Positions 8,949 to 17,077 of a stretch of 37,427 nt of DNA are shown one piece after another. The notes beneath the pieces are model-generated. The model was not told the origin of the DNA. It ran no database searches and saw nothing but the letters and a program-made list of their open reading frames with translations. Position numbers and translations under genes: made by a program. The stretch comes from Candidatus Sulfopaludibacter sp. SbA3. GTDB taxonomy: Bacteria > Pseudomonadota > Alphaproteobacteria > Caulobacterales > Hyphomonadaceae. The stretch's first letter is position 1. Every line of letters starts with the position of its first letter. The DNA lies in assembly GCA_945913285.1 (NCBI GenBank), contig CAMEDD010000025.1, positions 1 to 37,427 of the forward strand, in the 5' to 3' direction.

Positions 8949-9884
8949 TCAGGCCGAACAACTCGCGCCGCCAAGCACGCAGAAACTCGCGCACCAGGGA
9001 TGGTTGAGCTTCACCGGCGCGGCGGTCGCTTCGGCCAGCGTGTCAGCGAGATCGAACGCCGGGTCATCGACCAGCAAGGTGCAGGCGAGTACGCGGGTGG
9101 CCGCAGCCCCCTTGCGGCGCACGATCATGCGCTGGCTGGCGCACATGATGCTTTCGGGCACCTTGTTCAGTATGCCCCAGCAGGCCGTGGTGATCTCGGG
9201 CGGATCCGCACGCGCGATCATCTCTGGAAAGAGGACAAGCTGCTTCGGGTCATCCGCATCGAGCGCAAGCCCCAGCGATGCGATCAGCGCCCGGTAGCCC
9301 TCGCGCGCGGCAGGCTCATCCTCGTGCAGCGCCTTTCGGCCCGCGAGCGCTAACGGAACCGCCTTGGCGGCGAGCCATCTCAGGCCCTCACACGCCTCGG
9401 CAAAGGCGCCCTGCCCACGCTCGGCGTCATGGGTCGCCGCGTCATGCGAGTCGAGCGAGACGCGAAGCGTCATCTTGCCCGCAAAGCGCGCGGCGAGATC
9501 GACCAGACCCGCCTGCACCCGGGGGCGCATCATCGGGCGCATCGCATTCGTCAGCACAAGGAGTGTATGACCACGAACAAGCGCGGCCTCAAGGATCGCG
9601 ATGATCTCCGGTGCCATGAAGGGCTCGCCGCCCGTGATGCCGATCTCGGCAGAGCCCGCCAGCGCATCGATATGGGGTTCCACGTCGGCGCGCGTCAGAT
9701 AGACAAGCCTGCCATTCGACGGGCTGCTCTCGATATAGCAATTGGCGCAGGTGATGTTGCAAAGCGTGCCGGTATTGAACCAAAGCGTCTTCAGCCCGGC
9801 CCAGGCCACGCTGGCGCGGGCCTCCCCCCTGGCGGTGATGTCGGGGTCGTTGAATTTCGCGTTCGGCATCAGTGGATCTGCCAT
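8949..9884 (-). CDS. Radical SAM protein with C-terminal Cys cluster
   Basis: A 311-residue radical SAM enzyme of unassigned reaction. The cluster-binding motif CNITCANC (C42, C46, C49) follows LWFNTGTLCN, and EIGITGGEPF supplies the SAM-contacting GGE motif. LVLTNAM and LRVSLDSHDAATHD match later strands of the half-barrel. The C-terminal third has a further set of cysteines (ACWG, IMCAS, LACTLL and CASFCVLGGASC), suggesting an auxiliary Fe-S cluster of SPASM or twitch type. There is no obvious Shine-Dalgarno site; a second ATG lies at 9869. It sits between argF (60 nt upstream) and hslO (74 nt downstream) on the same strand and is probably cotranscribed. No precursor peptide gene is visible beside it, so I do not infer peptide modification. 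Confidence 0.85.
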   Translation of the reverse strand: MADPLMPNAKFNDPDITARGEARASVAWAGLKTLWFNTGTLCNITCANCYIESSPSNGRLVYLTRADVEPHIDALAGSAEIGITGGEPFMAPEIIAILEAALVRGHTLLVLTNAMRPMMRPRVQAGLVDLAARFAGKMTLRVSLDSHDAATHDAERGQGAFAEACEGLRWLAAKAVPLALAGRKALHEDEPAAREGYRALIASLGLALDADDPKQLVLFPEMIARADPPEITTACWGILNKVPESIMCASQRMIVRRKGAAATRVLACTLLVDDPAFDLADTLAEATAAPVKLNHPWCASFCVLGGASCSA

Positions 9885-9944
9885 GGGTTAATCGTAAATG
9901 GGTGTCCGGCCTGCGCCAAGGGTGCGCGCAGGAGCCTGACCGGC

Positions 9945-10871
9945 CTACTTGCCGAGGCACCAGCGCAGAATCGCCTTTTGCGCATGAAGACGGTTTTCCG
10001 CTTCATCCCAGACGAGGCTCTGCGGCCCGTCAATAACTTCCGCGTCCACCTCCTCGCCCCGGTGCGCGGGCAGGCAGTGCAGGAACTTCGCGCCGCCATT
10101 GGCAAGTTCCATCAAATCCTCCGTCACTGCATAGGGCTCGAGGATTTCCAGCCGGCGTTCTGCGTCGAGGTCGCCCATAGACACGAACGTGTCGGCAATC
10201 ACGACGTCCGCGCCGGCAACCGCCTCTTCTGCCGTCTCGAACAGCTCGATATGCCCCTGTAGTTCCGTTGCAATCTCCAGATCGTCCTCATCCGGAGCAT
10301 ACCGGCCGGGCGTGCCGATCGCGAGGGAGAAACCGAATTTCGGCGCCGCATGAATGAAACTGGCGCAGACATTGTTACCATCGCCCACCCATGCGATCCG
10401 CGCGCCCTTCAGTGTCAGCCCGTGTTCTTCAAGCGTCATCAGGTCGGCCATGATCTGGCAGGGATGCGAGCGATCCGAGAGGCCATTGATGACCGGCACG
10501 CTGGCGGCCTCGGCGAAGGTTTCAATATCGGTATGATCGTTCGCCCGGATCATCACCGCATCGATGTAACGCGACAGAACCCGCGCCGTGTCCTCGATCG
10601 ATTCGCCGCGGCCGAGCTGCATGTCGCCGGCCGATGTGGTGATGGACGAGCCGCCGAGCTGGCGCATCGCCATGTCAAAGGAAAACCGGGTGCGCGTCGA
10701 GGCCTTCTGGAAGATCATCGCCAGCGTATGGCCCTCGAGTGGCGCGCCGGCATCAATCCGCCCCTTTGGCCAGCCGGTCCGCGCGCGCTTTATGCGGTGC
10801 GCCTCATCCAGGATCTCGCGCAGGTCCGCCTGCTCCAGCGGCCAGATATCCAGGAAGTGGCGGATTGTCAT
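9945..10871 (-). CDS. argF: Ornithine carbamoyltransferase ArgF
   Basis: Makes citrulline from ornithine and carbamoyl phosphate in arginine synthesis. The 308-residue protein has the carbamoyl-phosphate motif STRTR (residues 58-62), [30 protein letters not shown] with the family's HPCQ, the ornithine-side segment [14 protein letters not shown], and the catalytic [11 protein letters not shown]. The ATG at 10871 begins the standard MTIRHFLDI-type N-terminus; the upstream in-frame extension to 11006 has no family similarity. A promoter-like pair lies upstream (10902-10930). In relatives argD usually precedes argF directly, but here argD is 6.2 kb away. Confidence 0.97.
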   Translation of the reverse strand: MTIRHFLDIWPLEQADLREILDEAHRIKRARTGWPKGRIDAGAPLEGHTLAMIFQKASTRTRFSFDMAMRQLGGSSITTSAGDMQLGRGESIEDTARVLSRYIDAVMIRANDHTDIETFAEAASVPVINGLSDRSHPCQIMADLMTLEEHGLTLKGARIAWVGDGNNVCASFIHAAPKFGFSLAIGTPGRYAPDEDDLEIATELQGHIELFETAEEAVAGADVVIADTFVSMGDLDAERRLEILEPYAVTEDLMELANGGAKFLHCLPAHRGEEVDAEVIDGPQSLVWDEAENRLHAQKAILRWCLGK

Positions 10872-10901
10872 CGTTTGCGGCCCCCGCAAAAATAAGCGCG
10901 C

Positions 10902-10930
10902 CAGATAGCCTGTAATTGGGCAGGTGTCAT
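10902..10930 (-). promoter_or_regulatory. Putative argF promoter
   Basis: On the minus strand ATGACA (10930-10925) is followed by a 17-bp spacer and TATCTG (10907-10902). This predicts a start near 10895 and a leader of about 24 nt before the argF ATG. The -35 has one mismatch to TTGACA. The same -10 spelling occurs at the terC promoter candidate in this window. Confidence 0.5.
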
Positions 10931-11094
10931 CCTTCGTTGCGAAGGCCCCGCTCCGGCCACCCCGGTCGGGGAAGGTAAGGATGGAGCCGGCTGGTGATTG
11001 AGCCATAGCCGGCTTCAGAGGCAGGCCGGGCTCTTGCCGGCTATCGGTCAGGTGCCGGTGGGCGTAAGGTGGCGCATTGCAAAGGGATCACGTC

Positions 11095-11562
11095 ATGCCG
11101 CGCATTCCACTTATCGCCGCCTTCTCGCTCTTGATGCTGACCGCCTGCGCATCCGCACCGGCTCCGAAAGCCGGATGGATCGATTTTACCGCACTCGGGC
11201 CTGGGCTCGGCACGAACCGCGCGTTGAGCTGCGCGCCCGACATCTGTCCAGGGGCGTCCAGCTATTCGGCCGCGCCGGAGTTTTCCGCCAGCGCTGAGAC
11301 CCTCTCCAGCGCAATCCTGAAACAGGAACCGTCGGCCGAGCGGCGGGTCGAGGCGAACGGTGATATCCATATCCGGTGGGTCGCTGTGACCCCGGCGCTT
11401 CGGTTCCGCGATGATGTCGACGTGCTGCTGCACTCCGTTGACGGACAGACGACGCGGATGGCGGTTTACTCGCGCTCGCGGATCGGACTGTCTGACCTCG
11501 GCACCAATGCCCGGCGCATCCAAGACCTCATTCAGCGATTGCGCCAGGAGACCGGCGCCTAG
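11095..11562 (+). CDS. DUF1499 domain lipoprotein
   Basis: A 155-residue predicted lipoprotein. The signal peptide PLIAAFSLLMLTACAS ends in a lipobox (LTAC), so lipidation at that Cys is expected. The mature part matches DUF1499: a CAPDICPGASSYS segment near the start of the domain and the conserved end block YSRSRIGLSDLGTNARRI. The family is of unknown function. AAGGGA eight nt upstream decides for the ATG at 11095 over 11077. It ends 4 bp from the convergent ABM gene. Confidence 0.85.
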   Translation: MPRIPLIAAFSLLMLTACASAPAPKAGWIDFTALGPGLGTNRALSCAPDICPGASSYSAAPEFSASAETLSSAILKQEPSAERRVEANGDIHIRWVAVTPALRFRDDVDVLLHSVDGQTTRMAVYSRSRIGLSDLGTNARRIQDLIQRLRQETGA

Positions 11563-11566
11563 CGCG

Positions 11567-11887
11567 TCAGAATCCGTAGGCGCGTTCGACCTTCACGATG
11601 CGGATCGAATAGCCGGAATACCAGACGTCCCGGCCCATCCTCTGGGCTTCAAGGTGTTCGGCGTTCTGCTTCCATGCACGCAGGTTCGCCTCGGTGTCCC
11701 AATAGCAAATGGTGATCTCGGCATTGCCGTCGGCCTGCGCGGTCTCATAGCCAAGGAAGTCCGGTTGTTGATGCGCCAGCTCCACCATCCGCCCGCCCAC
11801 CGTCTCGTAACTGGCGCCGTCCTCACCGCTGAACACGGCGGTGAAGATCACGGCCCAGTAGGGCGCAGGCGGTGTCTTCGCGATCAT
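11567..11887 (-). CDS. Antibiotic biosynthesis monooxygenase (ABM) family protein
   Basis: A small dimeric alpha-beta barrel protein of 106 residues of the ABM/YgiN type. Landmarks are WAVIFTAVFSGEDG at the first strand, MVELAHQQPDFLGYET (the 'PGFLG'-like turn common in ABM proteins) and ITICYWDTEANLRAWKQNAEH followed by AQRMGRDVWYSGY. The WxxxENLRAWKxxxEHxxAQ pattern is typical of the stress-related subgroup. Some members oxidise quinones or haem; the substrate here is unknown. The gene lies 27 nt downstream of the dicarboxylate symporter on the same strand. Confidence 0.85.
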   Translation of the reverse strand: MIAKTPPAPYWAVIFTAVFSGEDGASYETVGGRMVELAHQQPDFLGYETAQADGNAEITICYWDTEANLRAWKQNAEHLEAQRMGRDVWYSGYSIRIVKVERAYGF

Positions 11888-11914
11888 GCGAGACGGGCCT
11901 ACCGTGTGGAGGTT

Positions 11915-13186
11915 TTAACTTCGGGCATTGTCCAGCGTCTCGGCCACAGGGATTTGATCGGTTTTGGGATCATAGAGGACGCCTTCCCATTTCGCGACCA
12001 CGGCGCTCGCGATGGAATTGCCGATCACGTTGGTCGCCGTGCGGCCCATGTCCATGAAGGCATCGACGGCCAGCACAAGCCCGATCGCTTCCGCCGGCAT
12101 GTTGAACGTCGGCAGCGTCGCCGCAATTACCACCAGCGAAGCGCGCGGCACCCCCGCGATGCCTTTGGATGTCACCATCAGCATCAGCAACAGGATGATC
12201 TGCTGCGCCGCCGTCATCTCCACACCGAGCGCCTGGGCGATGAACAGCACCGCGAAGGTGCAGTACATCATCGAGCCATCAAGGTTGAACGAATAGCCGA
12301 GCGGCACGACAAAGCTCGCCACCCGGTTCGCCACCCCGAAACGCTCAAGTCGCTCGAGCAGCTTCGGCAGCGCAGCCTCCGAGCTCGCTGTCGAAAACGC
12401 GATCAGCAAGGGTTCGCGCACCGCGGCAATAAGCGGAAATACCCGTCCCCGAAGGACCACGAAACCGGCAGCGATGAGCACGATCCAGAGCACGCCGACG
12501 CCGAGATAGAAGCTGCCGACAAGGCGGGCATAATCTGTGAGGACGCCCAGCCCCTTGAGCGCTACGACATTCGCGATCGCCGCGAAGACGGCCACCGGCG
12601 CGAGCACCATGACATAGCCGGTGATCTTCAGCATGACGAAGGCGCCCTGCTCGAGCAGATCCGTTACCTTCTGCGCCTGCGGACCGAGCGCTTGCAGGGC
12701 CGCGCCGAGGAAAATCGAGAACACGACAATCTGCAGGACCTCGTTGCGCGCCATCGCGTCAATGATCGAAGTCGGCACAACGTGGGTTATGAATTCCTTG
12801 AAGGTGAGGCTGCCGGTGGCGAGTTCAGGCTTCGCGGCGCCGAGACCCGTGGTGTCGAAACCGATGCCGGGATGCAGGACATTCGCCATCACCAGGCCAA
12901 TGCCTAGCGACACAAAGGACGCCGTGATGAACCAGGCCATCGTGCGAAATCCGATCCGGCCAAGCGCGCCGCCGCCGCCGATATGCGCGATCCCGACCGA
13001 AAGCGTCGTCAGGATCAACGGCGCAACGATCATCTTGATCAGGCGCAGGAAGATGTCCGACAGGATCTTCACGCCGTCGGCGAAGGCGGTCGCCTGTTCG
13101 GGCGTTGCGGCAGTATAGACGCCGGCTCCCACGGCAATACCGAGGACAAGTGCCCCGATCAGCGCCCAAAACATCCAGCGGCTCAT
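11915..13186 (-). CDS. Dicarboxylate/amino acid:cation symporter (DAACS family)
   Basis: Inner-membrane Na+- or H+-coupled carrier for C4-dicarboxylates or acidic amino acids, 423 residues. DAACS landmarks are LSDIFLRLIKMIVAPLILTTL, the serine-rich hairpin LIAFSTASSEAALP (HP1), GYSFNLDGSMMYCTFAVLFIAQ (the NMDGT-like cation site), LMLMVTSKGIAGVPRASLVV (HP2) and DAFMDMGRTATNVIGNSIAS in the last core helix. The substrate within the family cannot be fixed. I chose the ATG at 13186 at the start of the first membrane helix; a GTG at 13192 and an ATG at 13255 are in frame. It probably forms a two-gene unit with the ABM gene and is divergent from the polyamine genes. Confidence 0.93.
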   Translation of the reverse strand: MSRWMFWALIGALVLGIAVGAGVYTAATPEQATAFADGVKILSDIFLRLIKMIVAPLILTTLSVGIAHIGGGGALGRIGFRTMAWFITASFVSLGIGLVMANVLHPGIGFDTTGLGAAKPELATGSLTFKEFITHVVPTSIIDAMARNEVLQIVVFSIFLGAALQALGPQAQKVTDLLEQGAFVMLKITGYVMVLAPVAVFAAIANVVALKGLGVLTDYARLVGSFYLGVGVLWIVLIAAGFVVLRGRVFPLIAAVREPLLIAFSTASSEAALPKLLERLERFGVANRVASFVVPLGYSFNLDGSMMYCTFAVLFIAQALGVEMTAAQQIILLLMLMVTSKGIAGVPRASLVVIAATLPTFNMPAEAIGLVLAVDAFMDMGRTATNVIGNSIASAVVAKWEGVLYDPKTDQIPVAETLDNARS

Positions 13187-13336
13187 TTTCACCCCATGGC
13201 TTCGCGTATCCTGCTCCCTACTCCTAGCATGCAGAACGCCCGCGTCCACCCGCACGCCGCGCCCTAGCGAAGCGGCATCGAATGCCCTAAAAGGCGCGTT
13301 CCAGTTGCAGCCTCAATCCGATTCCCGCTCCCCTCC

Positions 13337-13378
13337 CATTCCCGCCCCACTTCCATTCCCGCCCCACTTCCATTCCCG
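13337..13378 (+). repeat. 17-bp tandem repeat, about 2.5 copies
   Basis: The unit CATTCCCGCCCCACTTC occurs at 13337-13353 and again without change at 13354-13370, followed by a third partial copy CATTCCCG at 13371-13378. It lies 17 bp upstream of the carboxy(nor)spermidine dehydrogenase start, in its probable leader or promoter. The strand is strongly C-rich here. Confidence 0.9.
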
Positions 13379-13394
13379 AAGGGTCTCCCGCTTC

Positions 13395-14609
13395 ATGGAC
13401 AATGTTCTCATCATCGGCGCCGGCGCCGCCGGCTCGGTCGTCGCCAAGAAATGCGCGATGGACCGCAAGACCTTCAAGGACATCACGCTGGCCTCCCGCA
13501 GGATTTCGAGCTGTGAAAAAGTCGCAAAGGACTGCGTCACGCCCATCGAAATCGCCCAGGTCGATGCCGACGACGTCGCCGCCACGGTCGCCCTTATCAA
13601 GAAGGTCAAACCGGACCTCGTGATCAACATGGCCCTGCCTTACCAGGACTTGCCGATCATGGACGCCTGCCTCGAGGCGGGCGTGAACTATCTCGATACC
13701 GCCAACTACGAGCCGCGCGAAGTCGCGAAGTTCGAATATTCCTGGCAGTGGGCCTATCAGGAGCGCTTCAAGGCCGCGGGCCTGACCGCCATCCTCGGCT
13801 GCGGCTTTGACCCCGGCGTCTCCAACGTCTGGTGCGCCTATGCGCAGGAATATCTGTTTGACGAGATCGACTTCATCGACATCGTGGACTGCAATGCCGG
13901 CGACCATGGCAAGACCTTCGCCACGAACTTCAACCCGGAGATCAACCTGCGGGAAGTGACCCAGGACGGCAAATACTGGAAAGACGGCGAGTGGATCGAG
14001 ATCCCCGCCCTCTCCATCAAGACAATGGTGGACTATCCGGAAGTTGGCCCCCGCAAATCCTACCTCATCTACCATGAGGAAGAGGAGAGCCTCGTGAAGA
14101 ACATCCGCGGGCTGAAGCAGATCCGCTTCTGGATGACCTTTGGCGATGCCTACATCAAGCACCTCGAAGTGTTCAAATCCATCGGCCTGATCAGCCTCGA
14201 GCCGATCAAGCATAAGGGCATGGACATCGTGCCGATGGAATTCCTGCGCGACCTCCTGCCCCCGCCCTCGTCCCTCGCCGAAGGCTATACCGGCAAGACC
14301 TCGATCGGCGTCATCGTCCGTGGCCGGAAGGGCGGCAAGGAAATTGCCAAGATGCTCTACAACGTCTGCGACCATGCCGAGACGAACAAGGAGGTCGGCG
14401 CGCAGGCCGTCAGCTACACGACCGGCGTCCCGCCGGTCTCCGGCGCCGCCATGTTCTTCCGCGGCATCTGGAAAGGCCCGGGCGTGTTCAACGTCGAACA
14501 ATTCCCGTCCAAGCCCTTCCTCGACGACGTAGCGGAACGCGGCCTGCCCACCACAATCATCGACATCGGCCCGGGCGACCAGGACGAGCTTTTCGAAGTC
14601 GTGACCTGA
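13395..14609 (+). CDS. Carboxy(nor)spermidine dehydrogenase (saccharopine dehydrogenase family)
   Basis: Condenses a diamine (putrescine or diaminopropane) with aspartate semialdehyde using NADPH to give carboxyspermidine or carboxynorspermidine. The 404-residue protein starts with the Rossmann motif NVLIIGAGAAGSVVAKKCA, and has INMALPYQDLPIMDACLEAGVNYLDTANYE and LGCGFDPGVSNV, both typical of this CANSDH subgroup rather than of saccharopine reductases. The late ETNKEVGAQAVSYTTGVPP block also fits. The ATG at 13395 precedes the Rossmann strand directly; GAAGGG lies about 11 nt upstream. It is followed 97 nt later by nspC, the next step, so the pair makes a spermidine-type polyamine without SAM decarboxylase. 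Confidence 0.92.
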   Translation: MDNVLIIGAGAAGSVVAKKCAMDRKTFKDITLASRRISSCEKVAKDCVTPIEIAQVDADDVAATVALIKKVKPDLVINMALPYQDLPIMDACLEAGVNYLDTANYEPREVAKFEYSWQWAYQERFKAAGLTAILGCGFDPGVSNVWCAYAQEYLFDEIDFIDIVDCNAGDHGKTFATNFNPEINLREVTQDGKYWKDGEWIEIPALSIKTMVDYPEVGPRKSYLIYHEEEESLVKNIRGLKQIRFWMTFGDAYIKHLEVFKSIGLISLEPIKHKGMDIVPMEFLRDLLPPPSSLAEGYTGKTSIGVIVRGRKGGKEIAKMLYNVCDHAETNKEVGAQAVSYTTGVPPVSGAAMFFRGIWKGPGVFNVEQFPSKPFLDDVAERGLPTTIIDIGPGDQDELFEVVT

Positions 14610-14626
14610 GCCTCCTAATGCCGCTC

Positions 14627-14690
14627 ATCCCCGCAAAAGCGGGGATCGCGGGAGGGTAAGAGCTTCACCAGATCCCCGCATTCTCGGGGG
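14627..14690 (+). repeat. GC-rich paired hairpin element between dehydrogenase and nspC
   Basis: ATCCCCGC-AAAA-GCGGGGAT at 14627-14646 is a perfect 8-bp stem with an AAAA loop. A second, weaker one (CCCCG-CATTCT-CGGGG) follows at 14674-14689. Neither is followed by a T run. The form resembles dispersed intergenic palindromes common in alphaproteobacterial genomes. It may act as an mRNA-stabilising or partial stop structure between the two polyamine genes. Confidence 0.7.
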
Positions 14691-14706
14691 TGATCGGATT
14701 TCAAAG

Positions 14707-15834
14707 ATGACCAAGATCAACACCCCCTGCTTCGTCCTCGACACCGCCCGCCTCCGGAAAAACCTGGAGACGGCGAAGCGCGTGCGGGAGGAGGCCGGCT
14801 GCAAAATCCTGCTCGCGACCAAAGCTTTCGCGATGCCGGCGGCCTTCCCGCTGATGCGGGACTATCTCGATGGTACGACCGCCTCCGGCGAGCATGAGGC
14901 CATCATGGGCCACGAGGAGTTCGGCAAGGAAGTCCACGTCTATTCGCCCGCCTATACCGAAGACGAAGTCCGCAGGCTGACGAAAGTCGCCCAGCACATC
15001 TATTTCAACTCCGCCGAACAGCTCGCCCGCTTCGGCGACATTGCCCGCAATGCCGGCTGCCATGTCGGCCTGCGCGTGAATCCCGGCTATTCCAACGCCA
15101 CCCTCGGCGGCGATCTCTACAACCCCACCGCCCCCACCAGCCGCTTCGGCGAAGTGCCGGAAAAGCTCGCGCAGGTCGACTGGTCCGGCGTCGACATCTT
15201 CCACGTCCACGCGCTCTGTGAGAGCCTGCATGAAGGCTCGGTCGGCCTGATTGAATACGTCTCCGAACACTTCGCCGCCTATATCGGCCAGGTCAAAGCC
15301 GTAAACTTCGGCGGCGGCCACTTCCTCAACAAGCCCGGCTACAATGTCGACAAGCTGATCGCGGCGATCAAGGCATTCAAGGCGCGCTTCGGCGTCGAGG
15401 TGATCCTCGAGCCGGGCGCAGGCCTCGTGGTCAATACGGGCGAGCTGCACGCCACCGTCCTCGCCCTCCACTGGAACGCGATGGACCTTGCGATCCTCGA
15501 TGCCTCTGCCTCGACCCATATGCCGGACGTCCTCGAGGTGCCTTACCGCCCCGACGTGATCGGCGCGGGCCAACCCGGCGAACATCCGCATATCTACCGT
15601 TTCGGCGGCAAGACCTGCATGACCGGTGACATCATCGGCGACTACTCGTTCGAAAAGCCCCTCGCCCCCGGCGACGAAATCATCTTCACCGACCAGATGC
15701 ACTACGCCTTCGTGAAGACGAACACGTTCAATGGCACGCCGCTGGCAAACCTCGCCATACGTTGGGAAGATGGCCGCGTCGAGATGATCTCGGACTTCGG
15801 CTACAATGAATTCCGGCGGCGGCTGGGGCGCTAG
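14707..15834 (+). CDS. nspC: Carboxy(nor)spermidine decarboxylase NspC
   Basis: PLP-dependent decarboxylase of the alanine-racemase fold that converts carboxyspermidine or carboxynorspermidine to the triamine. The 375-residue protein has the PLP lysine in LLATKAFAMPA (K39), NPGYSNATLGGDLYNP, HVHALCES, the phosphate-binding NFGGGHFLNKPGYN, EPGAGLVVNTGEL, and the catalytic Cys region GGKTCMTGDIIGDYSF. These are the CANSDC signatures and differ from ornithine or DAP decarboxylases. It follows the dehydrogenase in the same orientation. Its stop codon shares the palindrome CTAG (15831-15834) with the stop of the convergent amidase gene. Confidence 0.95.
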   Translation: MTKINTPCFVLDTARLRKNLETAKRVREEAGCKILLATKAFAMPAAFPLMRDYLDGTTASGEHEAIMGHEEFGKEVHVYSPAYTEDEVRRLTKVAQHIYFNSAEQLARFGDIARNAGCHVGLRVNPGYSNATLGGDLYNPTAPTSRFGEVPEKLAQVDWSGVDIFHVHALCESLHEGSVGLIEYVSEHFAAYIGQVKAVNFGGGHFLNKPGYNVDKLIAAIKAFKARFGVEVILEPGAGLVVNTGELHATVLALHWNAMDLAILDASASTHMPDVLEVPYRPDVIGAGQPGEHPHIYRFGGKTCMTGDIIGDYSFEKPLAPGDEIIFTDQMHYAFVKTNTFNGTPLANLAIRWEDGRVEMISDFGYNEFRRRLGR

Positions 15835-16664
15835 TATTCCGTCAACGGAAAGTCCCGCTCATTCCCGAGCGACGGAATCCGCGCCCGCGCCTTGGCCACG
15901 TCGCCCATGTCAATATCCGCAAGGATGATCCCCGGCTCGGCCCCGCCTGCTTCCGCGAGCACCTCGCCCCAGGGCGAGACGATCAGCGAATGTCCGAACG
16001 TCTCGCGCCCGTCCTCATGCTTGCCGCCTTGCGCGGGCGCGATCACGAAGCTGCCTGTCTCGATGGCGCGGGCGCGCACCAGAACATGCCAGTGCGCCGC
16101 GCCGGTCACGCGCGTGAAGGCCGCCGGGATGGTCAGCACCTCCGCGCCGGCCTGCGCGAGCCGGCGATAGAGATGCGCAAAGCGCACATCGTAGCAGATG
16201 GTCAGCCCCAGCCGTGCGAAGGGCGTCTGAGCCAGCACTGCCGCTTCGCCCGGGCGGTAGGCGCGCGACTCGCGGTAGGTCTGCCCATCGCCGACTTCGA
16301 CATCGAACATGTGGATCTTGTCATAGCGCGCGAGGAGGGCGCCGTCCGGGCCTATCAGGAAGGAGCGGTTGGTAAACCGCTCATCTTCTTCCAGCGCAAT
16401 CGCCAGCGAGCCGATGAGCAGCGTCACGCCAAGCTCGGCCGCCAGCGCGCGCAGTTTCGGCAGGCTCTCATCCTCCGCCTCGCGGCGCACTTTGGCCCGC
16501 GCCATGCCGGGCCGGATGTCGAGCAGGTTGGTCATCTCGGGAGTCGCGATGAATTCCGCGCCCTGCCCCGCTGCCGCGCGGATCAACTCCGAGGCCGCCG
16601 CGATGTTGGCCGCCGGCTCAGTGCCGGAGCGCATCTGGACACAGGCGGCCTTGAATATGCTCAT
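15831..16664 (-). CDS. Carbon-nitrogen hydrolase (Nit1-like amidase)
   Basis: Nitrilase-superfamily amidase of 277 residues. The catalytic triad is readable: Glu43 in FIATPEMTN, Lys116 in YDKIHMFDV and Cys157 in LTICYDVRF. The IHMFDVEV and LTICYDVRFAHLYR blocks are those of the Nit1/NitFhit branch, whose known activity is deaminated glutathione amidase, a metabolite-repair role; this substrate is inferred. The protein is cytosolic with no signal. Its ATG overlaps the stop of the GFA gene (ATGA at 16661-16664), so argD-GFA-amidase reads as one minus-strand operon. The 3' end overlaps nspC by 4 bp, convergent. Confidence 0.9.
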   Translation of the reverse strand: MSIFKAACVQMRSGTEPAANIAAASELIRAAAGQGAEFIATPEMTNLLDIRPGMARAKVRREAEDESLPKLRALAAELGVTLLIGSLAIALEEDERFTNRSFLIGPDGALLARYDKIHMFDVEVGDGQTYRESRAYRPGEAAVLAQTPFARLGLTICYDVRFAHLYRRLAQAGAEVLTIPAAFTRVTGAAHWHVLVRARAIETGSFVIAPAQGGKHEDGRETFGHSLIVSPWGEVLAEAGGAEPGIILADIDMGDVAKARARIPSLGNERDFPLTEY

Positions 16665-17077
16665 GCCGTGCGCGGTCCCGGCCAGGCATCCCGCGCGCCC
16701 TCCGGCGCAACCGTCATGCCCTCGCCTTCCGCCTGGCGAACCACCAGCCCGGACGGATCAAGATCCGTGAGGCAGTTGACGTTCACGCCGTAATGGTCCG
16801 GCGTCGCCCGCTTCTTGTGGAAGGGGTATATTCCGCAGACGGCGCAAAAGAAGTGCCGCGCGGCGCCCGTGTTCCAGTTATACTCGCGCAGCCTGTCCGC
16901 GCCTGCGACAAGCATAAAGGCATCCTCGTGCACGCTGGTCATCAGCGCGCCCTTCATCCGGCAGAGCGAGCAGTCGCAGCGGTAGATGTCGGTGATATCC
17001 GCCGCGATGCGGAACTGCACCGAGCCGCAATGGCAGGCGCCCTCGTATTCCGGGACGCGCGTCAGGAAACCTTCCAA
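16661..17077 (-). CDS. GFA family (glutathione-dependent formaldehyde-activating-like) protein
   Basis: A 138-residue zinc-binding protein of the GFA/CENP-V fold. The cysteine pattern is complete: ACHCGSVQF, YRCDCSLCRMKGAL, then HFFCAVCGIYPFHKK, giving the two zinc sites. The family was named for glutathione and formaldehyde adduct formation, but many members have unknown substrates, so the role is uncertain. The first 16 nt overlap the end of argD and the last 4 overlap the start of the amidase gene, indicating tight coupling. No better internal start exists before the first Cys motif. Confidence 0.9.
   Translation of the reverse strand: MEGFLTRVPEYEGACHCGSVQFRIAADITDIYRCDCSLCRMKGALMTSVHEDAFMLVAGADRLREYNWNTGAARHFFCAVCGIYPFHKKRATPDHYGVNVNCLTDLDPSGLVVRQAEGEGMTVAPEGARDAWPGPRTA

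Noticed and set aside
13287-14501. 404-codon minus-strand open frame opposite the carboxy(nor)spermidine dehydrogenase
   Set aside because: The composition is Asp/Gly/Val/Ala-rich without motifs; it mirrors the conserved dehydrogenase codons.
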